From a virus: 59,440 bases of DNA. Below, piece after piece: positions 49,538 through 56,028 of this stretch. The DNA lies in IMG/VR virus record IMGVR_UViG_3300031788_000016, positions 1 through 59,440 of that record; one strand, written 5' to 3'. The position numbers and the translations under genes were made by a program. The notes under the pieces were generated by a model. That model searched no databases. It was not told the DNA's origin and saw only the letters and a program-made list of their open reading frames with translations. The first letter of the stretch is position 1. Every line of letters begins with the position of its first letter.

Positions 49538-52500
49538 TGCTGTTTGATGTCGAGGAGTTTGACGAGGCGTTCGAGAGCGTCAGCAGCCATCTTCTGGTTC
49601 TTACCTGCGGCGGTGTCGAGATCCGAATCTTTATCCTCAGCAGGCGCGGTCTGCTCGCGCTCTGCACGCTCGGAGAGGAGTTGGTCCATGAGTTTCTTGC
49701 CGCGCTCTTCATCCGTCAGGTGCTCGCCGTGCGCGGCAGCGTCTTTGTCGATGTCTGCGAGTTTGCCCTGATAGGCGCTGGTGTCGAAGTTGAGGGCCTT
49801 CAGGCCTGCGAGATCAAGATGCGAGAACTTGTCTTTGGCATCGAAGATCTTTTTCTCGTCCTTCCAGAAAGCGCCCCATTGATCGTTGTCGACGGCTTTC
49901 GCGATGTCTTTGTTCTGGAACAAGACCCCAAGCGCTTCGATATCGTGATCAGACGTGCTCGCGGCACGGACACGGGCAATGTCAGCGGTGGGATCGAGTT
50001 TATTCCCATCGACGGCGATGTTGCGGATATTGCTGGAGGCAGAGTCAACCATGCTCTCGAAGGTATCGCGCAAGCGGCTCTGGTTGACTCGATCGTTGAT
50101 GCCCTGCGTAAAGGCGATCCCTGCATCGAGGTCCGCGTAGTAGCTGGTCTTGTCCCCGGTGAACAGAGTGATCGTCGCGTCTTGCTCTCGTCCGATATTC
50201 GCGAAGAGAATGTTCTCTTTGTCTTCGCCGATAGCTCCCGCGAGCATACGACGCGCAGCATCCATCTCCTTCTCATCCCCTCCCCGCATCGCGCGGAGGT
50301 AGGCATTCACCTCTTTGGCATTGGTCTTGAGATCAATTCCGGTATTGACCTGCTTGGTGTCTTGGTTCCACCATGCTTTCCACCCGTTCTCCTCACCGAG
50401 GAGATTCGTGAGCTTGGCCTCATTTGCTTTCTGTTCCGGGCTCTTCATGAAGCTATCGATCGTCTGCCCGATATGGCCATTCACGGATTTCAATCCGAAC
50501 GTCACGTTGTCTTTGCGCGTCGCCAGGATGTCCGCGAGTTGCTGCGCAGTCAGACGCTCTCCATTCTGGCCGACCGTGAGATTCGAATTGTCAGCCAAGG
50601 CCTGCTCGAAGAGCGAGTTCACCTCAAGCTGCTTGTCCGCGTCTCCAGACAGTTGGTCGAAGTTAGTGCTGAGAAGAGCATTCCAGGCATCTCCCTTCAC
50701 AACACCGGGCATTGCGTCGGCAAGAGCATTACCGCGTTGGCGATCCGCGTTGTTCAATGCATCCGCAGTGACCACGAGACGAGCTTCGAGTTGTTTGTCG
50801 ATTTCCGTCTTGGTCGGGCCAGACAGTCCGAGCCCCACTGCGATCAGGAGTAGTGGGTTCAGCGTGAGCATACCGGCCGCCACGGCACGACCGCCGGCCT
50901 TTGGTGTGACTTGCAGATATTGCTGAGATGCTGACCCGGCGCGCTCAGCAGACAGACGCTCAGCCGTCGTCATCGGGCCGCCGCCTTCTGCAGCGACAGC
51001 AGCGAGATCGATAGCATGCGCGCGGCTGAATTGATTGCCGGCGGTATCGGTGCCACTGAAGACCATATCGAGCGCGCTGTGGTATTCACGCGCCCAGGAA
51101 TTCTCCGCAGCCTTCAGCCGGCCACCGATCGTGCTCCGCGTGTATTCGAGGTCGTCCTCGTTCTTGAGCATGTTGTAGCGCTCGGCACGGCGCTGCTGCC
51201 ATTCGGCATTCTCCGAAGCCTTGCGGCCCTCTTCTGTATAGTTCGCGGTGACGAATGCCTCTGCCTCCACCGGCCCCATTCCACGGTCCATGGCCATGCT
51301 GAAGGCCATACCGCGGCGGCCCTTCTCATTCAGCCCAGTGCCGACCGCATCCAGCTGCGTGTCGATCATGTTCTTGAAGAGATTGTTCAGTTCGCGCGGC
51401 GTCGCCTTCTGCATCTCCGTGTAGCGATCCATCTGAAACGAGACGAGATCGTTGTACGAGAGATTGCCGAGAGCGCCGCCCATGGCACCGAAAGCGCCAA
51501 CGCCCTTCTGGCCGCCACCACCGCGGAACATCAAGAAGCCCTGGTCGCTCATCGCGAAGCGTTCGATGGCCGCGCGCTGGTTCTCGGCAATCGCAGCAAT
51601 GCCGCCGCCACGGGCGATGTCGTTCTGCGTCAGCAGGCCCTGGCTGCTCATCGTGCGCAGCTGCATCGCGGCATCCATGGCGCCGATGGCACCAGCCTCG
51701 GTCGAGAGGCCCATAGCATTCGCAGTGGCCCCGGCGCGGGTGGCCACACCCAGCATCTCGGTGGGCGACATACCAGCCACCAAGCCGGCGCTGCCAGCGT
51801 AGCGGAGGATGTTGGTCTGCTGCTCGACGGAGCGCACACCCATCATGCGCAGCGTGCCCATCGCGTTCGCGACTTCTTGTGGCACCAGCTTGAGGGAGCG
51901 CGTCAGTTCTTCAGTTGCTGCGGCGAGTTCGCGGACCTTGAGCCGGAACTCTTCGGTGCTGCTGACTTCATTGAACTGTCCAGCCTGCATCCCGGTGTTG
52001 GCGATGGTCTGGTAGTCGTTCTGCGAGAGACGCAGATTCCCGAGCGCCTCATAGTTGACGGCGCGCGCCAGCTGATTCGATTGGATCTGATCGAAGCCGG
52101 CGCCGAAGATGTTGCTCGCGTTCGGATTGCCGAAGCGAATGAAGCGGCTGCTGTTCTGTTGGATGTTCGCTGCAAAGTCAGTCGTCTGCCGGGTGTACTC
52201 CGGGGCGAAGAAGCCGGAGATGGTGCGCGAGACGCGCAGACCGACCGATTGGCCCGCCAGCTGTTCGTATTCAGACTGGGTCAGCGTTTCAGGCGCACGG
52301 CCGAAGCCTGTCAGCGCGAGGATGTCGCGGCCGAAGGACGATTGATACGTCGGCTTGTAGGCGTTCGCCCAGTTCAGCGTGTTCCACTGCCCCGAGAGGA
52401 CCTGATCCGAGATGGTCTGCGCGCGGGAGAAGGTGCCGAAGCCGGGCGTAGCCGAGAAGCCGTAGGAGGATGCACCCGTGGCTTGTGCCGTCGATGCAGC

Positions 52501-52578
52501 GCGCGTAGAGCGGAGTTCGTCGCGGATCTCCTGCAGGAGCCGGGTCTGATTCTGCAGGAACTGCTCGTCGAGATCCAT
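49534..52578 (-). CDS. Tape measure protein
   Basis: 1014 aa, mainly helical and Ala/Gln-rich, with a single candidate membrane segment around 590-612 (AAGMLTLNPLLLIAVGLGLS). N-terminal MDLDEQFLQNQTRLLQEIRD is coiled-coil-like; glycine clusters (RGGGGQKGVGAFGAMGGALG) occur mid-chain. Tape measure proteins set tail length and are ejected. The decisive evidence is context: it directly follows a -1 frameshifted gene pair with the GGGAAAC slippery site, the hallmark of tail assembly chaperones that wrap the tape measure. It begins 9 bases after the end of the frameshift product. Confidence 0.8.
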   Translation of the reverse strand: MDLDEQFLQNQTRLLQEIRDELRSTRAASTAQATGASSYGFSATPGFGTFSRAQTISDQVLSGQWNTLNWANAYKPTYQSSFGRDILALTGFGRAPETLTQSEYEQLAGQSVGLRVSRTISGFFAPEYTRQTTDFAANIQQNSSRFIRFGNPNASNIFGAGFDQIQSNQLARAVNYEALGNLRLSQNDYQTIANTGMQAGQFNEVSSTEEFRLKVRELAAATEELTRSLKLVPQEVANAMGTLRMMGVRSVEQQTNILRYAGSAGLVAGMSPTEMLGVATRAGATANAMGLSTEAGAIGAMDAAMQLRTMSSQGLLTQNDIARGGGIAAIAENQRAAIERFAMSDQGFLMFRGGGGQKGVGAFGAMGGALGNLSYNDLVSFQMDRYTEMQKATPRELNNLFKNMIDTQLDAVGTGLNEKGRRGMAFSMAMDRGMGPVEAEAFVTANYTEEGRKASENAEWQQRRAERYNMLKNEDDLEYTRSTIGGRLKAAENSWAREYHSALDMVFSGTDTAGNQFSRAHAIDLAAVAAEGGGPMTTAERLSAERAGSASQQYLQVTPKAGGRAVAAGMLTLNPLLLIAVGLGLSGPTKTEIDKQLEARLVVTADALNNADRQRGNALADAMPGVVKGDAWNALLSTNFDQLSGDADKQLEVNSLFEQALADNSNLTVGQNGERLTAQQLADILATRKDNVTFGLKSVNGHIGQTIDSFMKSPEQKANEAKLTNLLGEENGWKAWWNQDTKQVNTGIDLKTNAKEVNAYLRAMRGGDEKEMDAARRMLAGAIGEDKENILFANIGREQDATITLFTGDKTSYYADLDAGIAFTQGINDRVNQSRLRDTFESMVDSASSNIRNIAVDGNKLDPTADIARVRAASTSDHDIEALGVLFQNKDIAKAVDNDQWGAFWKDEKKIFDAKDKFSHLDLAGLKALNFDTSAYQGKLADIDKDAAAHGEHLTDEERGKKLMDQLLSERAEREQTAPAEDKDSDLDTAAGKNQKMAADALERLVKLLDIKQQ

Positions 52579-52587
52579 AGCCCACCA

Positions 52588-53735
52588 TCATCGTCCGGGC
52601 CGACCCTTTGGGAAGGATGTAGCAGGCCCAGCTTGGCGCTGCGGCGTGACCCTGGGCGCCTGGGGCGCCTGCGGGGCCGTGGGGCGGGCAAGGTCGCGCT
52701 TGCCCCACAAGCTGGGCGCGACGGGCGCGTCTGGTGCAACGGGTGGCGCCTTGGCCCCGGCAGCAGCCTTGCCGGGCGTCTTGGAGGCCTTCTGTCCCGG
52801 CTTTCTCTTGGCTCCGCGCTCAAGGATGGGCTTGAAGTAATAGCCGGTCTTCTCCAGCGACTTCAGCTGCTCTTCCTGGCTCATCAACTTCTCACGCTTG
52901 TCTTTCGCGCTGACCGGGATCGCCATTTCGAGATAGACCTTTGCCATCTTCGCCGCTGCGTCGGTGCTGCCCATCATTGCGAGAAGAGTCGCCTTCGTCT
53001 TCATCGCATCGAGAAGAAGACGGCGCTGATAGATATGGAAGAGGAACCTGTCGCGCGGGTTGTCCGATCCGGGATTCAGGCCGTCGAGCAGCGCGTTGCC
53101 GATGAACCACAGCCCCGGATCGGCAATCAGTTTCCCAGTTCACGTTCCAGGAAGATGTTCACATAGCTGTTCATCGTCTGGCATTCATCGGCGACGGCGC
53201 CCAAGAGGGGCAGCGGCAGCGGACGCAAGACGGCGAGACGACTTGCGATCGGGACATTCGCGAAATTGCGGAGGGCGATCGGCTTGCCGCCGACCATGGG
53301 CGGCTGGAACTTCGTCACCCACTGCAAGAGGAGCATCTCGTGATGCTCGATCGGGCCGAGGTTCACTTTCACCTTCTGGCCCATCTGGTCGACGATCATG
53401 GTCGGGTCCATTGCGAAGGCCTGCACCTGACGCTGATGTTCGCCGGACGGCACCGCGAGCATGAAGGCGATGTCTTTGATCTTGAAGACGTGTTCGCCGC
53501 CGAGACCGATGATGGCGGCACCGAGATCGATGTCTTCAAAACGCTTGCCGTGGCGCGCGATGAACGCGTCTTGCGCGGTGCGCATCTTGTCTCGATTTGC
53601 ATTCGAGAGCGCCGCGACTTTGCCGTCGAGTTCGTTCTTCCGCTTTTCGAGCCCGGAGATCTCGGAGGTGAGGTTCGCGAGTTCGACTTCGAGCGCGAGC
53701 TTCTGTTCGATCGTGGGCGCGGCGGGAGCGTTCAT
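52588..53735 (-). CDS. Tail assembly chaperone, -1 frameshift product (GT-like)
   Basis: A 382-aa product: 202 residues of the 0-frame protein followed, after a -1 slip at GGGAAAC (53136-53130), by 180 residues beginning LIADPGLWFIGNALLDG. The downstream frame has no usable ATG, GTG or TTG before residue ATG 53004. However, the 42 codons between the slip site and that ATG read as good protein, so an independent start at 53004 would discard conserved-looking sequence. The C-ter part ends in a Pro/Ala/Lys-rich stretch (KRKPGQKASKTPGKAAAGAK). In lambda the equivalent gpGT recruits tail tube subunits to the tape measure. Confidence 0.85.
53098..53136 (-). promoter_or_regulatory. Programmed -1 ribosomal frameshift signal
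   Basis: On the minus strand the 0-frame reads CTG GGA AAC TGA, giving the heptamer G GGA AAC (53136-53130) of the X-XXY-YYZ type directly before the stop. After a 5-nt spacer, GCCGAT (53124-53119) can pair with ATCGGC (53103-53098) to form a stimulatory stem-loop. Lambda G-GT uses GGGAAAG in the same arrangement. Confidence 0.9.
53127..53735 (-). CDS. Tail assembly chaperone, unshifted product (G-like)
   Basis: 202 aa from ATG 53735 (AAAGG 7 nt upstream); the frame is open to 53882 but earlier starts lack a ribosome site. N-terminal coiled coil (KLALEVELANLTSEISGLEK), then a globular alpha/beta region, ending ...FLERELGN at TGA. The last two sense codons GGA AAC form the slippery heptamer with the preceding G. 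Most ribosomes would stop here. It is the first gene of the leftward tail operon, so its promoter should lie in the AT-rich island just upstream. Confidence 0.85.
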   Translation of the reverse strand: MNAPAAPTIEQKLALEVELANLTSEISGLEKRKNELDGKVAALSNANRDKMRTAQDAFIARHGKRFEDIDLGAAIIGLGGEHVFKIKDIAFMLAVPSGEHQRQVQAFAMDPTMIVDQMGQKVKVNLGPIEHHEMLLLQWVTKFQPPMVGGKPIALRNFANVPIASRLAVLRPLPLPLLGAVADECQTMNSYVNIFLERELGN

Positions 53736-53985
53736 CGGGAGGCCTTTCGTTTTCGGTTTCGCTGAAAGCGTTGCGTTTTTGGGTGTGAAAGTCAAGCGAA
53801 CCCGACAGGGTTCGGTGATATGTTGTATTTGCATCGACTTTGTGTTTTGGTGCCTACCCCGGCGGTTACCGGAGGTCTCCATTCGGACCCTATAGTTGGA
53901 GAGATCTTTAGTAGTTCGTTCGGTATAGAAACTTCCCTTAGTATTATCTATTACTTCTTATTCTATTATATTATATTATCTCTTT

Positions 53986-54014
53986 TTCTCTTCTTTTAAG
54001 AGAAAAGAAGAGAA
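53986..54014. repeat. 12-bp inverted repeat in AT-rich island
   Basis: TTCTCTTCTTTT (53986-53997) and AAAAGAAGAGAA (54003-54014) are exact complements separated by AAGAG. On either strand this would give a weak pyrimidine/purine hairpin. It may be a bidirectional terminator-like or protein-binding site. Confidence 0.85.
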
Positions 54015-54019
54015 TTAAA

Positions 54020-54046
54020 TATATAGTATATATAGTATATATAGTG
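54020..54046. repeat. Three tandem 9-bp repeats (iteron-like)
   Basis: TATATAGTA, TATATAGTA and TATATAGTG are adjacent at 54020, 54029 and 54038. They could be iterons for an initiator protein, overlapping -10-type promoter boxes, or simply slippage in AT-rich DNA. Confidence 0.85.
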
Positions 54047-54141
54047 ATATGTGGTAGGTACTATGATATACATACCGTAACCCCATAGGTTTACGCCCCC
54101 AGAGGTACTCCATACACATTACACGCGGGAGAGGAGGATAT

Positions 54142-54450
54142 ATGATCGGAGTAAATAAGGGGTTAATTGATCAATATAGAGAGGGTAAAATAAAACGTGG
54201 AAAAGTAGAGTTGCGGCGCGCGGGAGCGCACAGGCCGGACCTGTGGGGGGTGTTATCCCCTAGTTTCAGCGTAAGTCCTTGCGCAGCAACAACCCCGTGG
54301 GTGTGTCCCGGGGGTGCTCAGACCCGACCGTTGGGGGTCTCTTCAAGACGTGACAGAGAGTTAATACCTCGACAAATTTCGCTACACTCTCTACTAGCCC
54401 GGCATGTAAGTACTAATCTCAATATAGTTCTTAACATCGAACCGGTATAG
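54142..54450 (+). CDS. Possible small protein after AT-rich island (weak)
   Basis: A 102-codon frame from ATG 54142 with a very good ribosome site (GGAGAGGAGG, 5 nt spacing). The first 30 residues (MIGVNKGLIDQYREGKIKRG) look like protein; the rest, rich in S, P, C and T, does not. It may be a short gene whose true end I cannot judge, or a leader peptide. The rest of 54142-54574 holds no other clear gene. Confidence 0.3.
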   Translation: MIGVNKGLIDQYREGKIKRGKVELRRAGAHRPDLWGVLSPSFSVSPCAATTPWVCPGGAQTRPLGVSSRRDRELIPRQISLHSLLARHVSTNLNIVLNIEPV

Positions 54451-54574
54451 TTCCCGTCACTCAGCGTACACATTCCGCCAGCCAATCTTGCGCTTGGCAA
54501 GGTCGGACTTGACGAGGCGCTGACGGTTTGTATTGTCGGCCGCCATGCAGTAGATCTCCAACCAAAACCGCTAC

Positions 54575-55072
54575 GTGTACATCGGCGTCTGTGCCGATCT
54601 CCCCCTCGCCCAGCAGCTGGTCCAGGTGGCCCACGCGGCGCAAGAATGCGGGATCTATTTCTCCACCCCGCAGTTGGACTCCGACTTCATGGTGATCTGC
54701 ACCTTCCCGGATGAGGCCGCACTTCTGGCCGAAGCTGCGAAGCATGATCGTCTGCGCGTGATCCGCGAGCCCGACTTGGGCGGCCGGGCCACCGCCATCG
54801 CATCCCCTCCACTCGTCGGCGCGGAACGGAAGCCGTTCCGCCGCTGGCGTATGTGGACCCCTTCTCATGGAGGGATAGCGCATAGCTTCGCTGGGGCGCC
54901 ACATGCCTCAGCGCCAGGAGAATTCCCTGGTCCCTCCGCCATCTCGAAGGGAAGCTCAGAGGCCGAGCGCCGGAGCAGCAATGCTTCGGAGGTCGCAGGT
55001 TCGAATCCTGCCCCTTCGACCAAACACCTCGACCGCCGGAACGGCAAGGAGGATTTCGCTCATCTCGGCTAG
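54575..55072 (+). CDS. PTH2-like (peptidyl-tRNA hydrolase II fold) protein with upstream in-frame TAG
   Basis: Reading from GTG 54575: YIGVCADLPLAQQLVQVAHA, then VICTFPDEAALLAEAAKH and REPDLGGRATAIASPPL. This is the order of PTH2-type proteins (D-L-x-x-x-x-x-V-Q-x-A-H-A-A; E-x-x-L; T-A-I-A near the end), which release peptidyl-tRNA or bind tRNA. The frame is open further upstream to ATG 54545 except for one TAG at codon 3 (ATG CAG TAG ATC). The domain ends near 54870, but the frame continues through the tRNA at 54945 to TGA 55070, so the true C-terminus is unclear. No good ribosome site is visible for either start. Confidence 0.55.
   Translation: MYIGVCADLPLAQQLVQVAHAAQECGIYFSTPQLDSDFMVICTFPDEAALLAEAAKHDRLRVIREPDLGGRATAIASPPLVGAERKPFRRWRMWTPSHGGIAHSFAGAPHASAPGEFPGPSAISKGSSEAERRSSNASEVAGSNPAPSTKHLDRRNGKEDFAHLG
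54945..55022 (+). tRNA. tRNA with abnormal anticodon arm, CCA encoded
   Basis: Acceptor CGAAGGG/CCCTTCG, D stem GCTC/GAGC, T-arm GCAGG TTCGAAT CCTGC and a genomic CCA are all regular. The anticodon arm is not: CCGGAGCA pairs with TGCTTCGG, giving an 8-bp stem closed by a GCAA tetraloop, 3 nt longer than normal. If only the outer five pairs form, the loop is ten nucleotides (GCAGCAATGC). No anticodon can be assigned with confidence. It may be a degenerate tRNA or a tRNA mimic. Confidence 0.65.
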
Positions 55073-55149
55073 CAACCAAGACGAAGATTTTGAGACAATC
55101 ACCCGCGGCGCCCGCCGCAACGGAGACCGGCCCGTAGCCGGGATATCAT

Positions 55150-55222
55150 GCGTCTTTAGCTCAATTGGCAGAGCGGCCAGATCTAAACTGGCGGGTTGTG
55201 GGTTCGACTCCCACAGGACGCG
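55150..55222 (+). tRNA. Amber-suppressor tRNA (anticodon CTA)
   Basis: 73 nt, regular cloverleaf: acceptor GCGTCTT/AGGACGC, D stem GCTC/GAGC, anticodon stem GCCAG/CTGGC with loop ATCTAAA (U33, anticodon CTA, reading UAG), T stem GTGGG/CCCAC, discriminator G73. CCA is not encoded (ACA follows). G73 and a CCA-to-CTA one-base change would fit descent from tRNA-Trp, though Gln also has G73; the charged amino acid cannot be told from sequence. A strong terminator follows. Confidence 0.93.
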
Positions 55223-55234
55223 ACACTTCAAGAG

Positions 55235-55267
55235 GCCTGGGCTTTTCAGCCCAGGCTTCTTCTTTTT
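55235..55267 (+). terminator. Rho-independent terminator after suppressor tRNA
   Basis: GCCTGGGC-TTTTCA-GCCCAGGC followed by TTCTTCTTTTT. It ends the tRNA transcript. The symmetric stem may also serve the convergent 92-aa gene. Confidence 0.9.
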
Positions 55268-55545
55268 CAGGAATCGAGGATCGCGTAGACCTGGGTCATG
55301 ACCGCGCCGTTCTCGACATTGCCACCCGGCGTCAGCGGCGTCACCAGGATCGCATCGACATTGCCGCTGTCTTCATTCGGGATCGCGTTGAACAGATCCA
55401 CGATCTGATACAGGCAATTGGTGATCGAGCTTTTGTAGATGTCGCCCGCGTTCAGCCCGGTGGCCGGGAGCGAAGTGACGGCGAACAGCACGCCGCTCTT
55501 CCCGGTTGCAGCAGCGCCAGTGACGGTGAAAGCGGGAGTGGTCAT
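55267..55545 (-). CDS. Unknown small virion-like protein
   Basis: 92 aa from ATG 55545 (AAGGAAA upstream), convergent with the suppressor tRNA. Beta-rich with MTTPAFTVTGAAATGKSGVL and LVTPLTPGGNVENGAVMTQV; no Lys/Arg cluster or Cys site except one Cys. The composition resembles small structural phage proteins. No family is recognised. Confidence 0.65.
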   Translation of the reverse strand: MTTPAFTVTGAAATGKSGVLFAVTSLPATGLNAGDIYKSSITNCLYQIVDLFNAIPNEDSGNVDAILVTPLTPGGNVENGAVMTQVYAILDS

Positions 55546-55574
55546 GATTTTTCCTTGGGGTTGTAGTCTATTTT

Positions 55575-56015
55575 ATGCCCCTCCCGAAGCCATACCCTGT
55601 CGCCATGCCGGCCGATATCAAAGTCATCGACTTCATCAATGGGCTCATCGTGCCCGAGTCCTGGCCGAACCCGGCCTATGCCGCAGGCCTCTACAATCTC
55701 GTGCAGCGCGTCTACCTGTGCCTCTTCTGTGAGGTGGGCGATGACGAAGACGATCCCACCTTTGGCGCCGGCATCCGCTCCACGCTCGGGCCTATCCAAG
55801 GCCCAACCAATGACGAGGCGACGCAGGCCGCGACGCTGATGCTGAAGAAGGTCCAGTCTGATCTCTCAGGCAACTCTTCTACCGACCCCTCTGAAGTGCT
55901 GACGGACCTGATCCTGAACAGCATCGACTACGACGAGACCGCCACCGCGTGGCGCCTCTCGATCACGATTGTGTCCGGCTCCACCAAGGCCACCATTGGC
56001 GTCTCGAACGCGTAA
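55575..56015 (+). CDS. Baseplate wedge protein, gp25/GPW-like (putative)
   Basis: 146 aa from ATG 55575 or 136 aa from ATG 55605; neither start has a strong ribosome site. The middle reads DDPTFGAGIRSTLGPIQGPT, like the 'PdFG-x-g-L-x-x-x-L' core of gp25-type wedge proteins. It is followed by a helix with LMLKKVQSDLSG and a C-terminal strand pair WRLSITIVSGSTKATIGV, in the order of that family. It is 13 bases upstream of a J-like wedge gene, as expected. Assignment by pattern and context. Confidence 0.6.
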   Translation: MPLPKPYPVAMPADIKVIDFINGLIVPESWPNPAYAAGLYNLVQRVYLCLFCEVGDDEDDPTFGAGIRSTLGPIQGPTNDEATQAATLMLKKVQSDLSGNSSTDPSEVLTDLILNSIDYDETATAWRLSITIVSGSTKATIGVSNA

Positions 56016-56028
56016 GCGGAGAAAACGA

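Larger units (their letters stand above)
53880..54141. other. AT-rich intergenic island
   Basis: Between the divergent tail operon and the rightward 54-59 kb block lies a stretch with almost only A and T from about 53920 to 54070, in contrast with the GC-rich genome. It contains TATA-like boxes on both strands, a 12-bp inverted repeat and three 9-bp direct repeats. It probably holds the divergent promoters for the tail operon and could also be a DNA-unwinding element of a replication origin. No protein frame is convincing in it. Confidence 0.6.

Noticed and set aside
53004-53004. ATG 53004 as independent start of the 138-aa gene
   Set aside because: The 42 in-frame codons upstream read as good protein and join the previous gene by a perfect slippery site.
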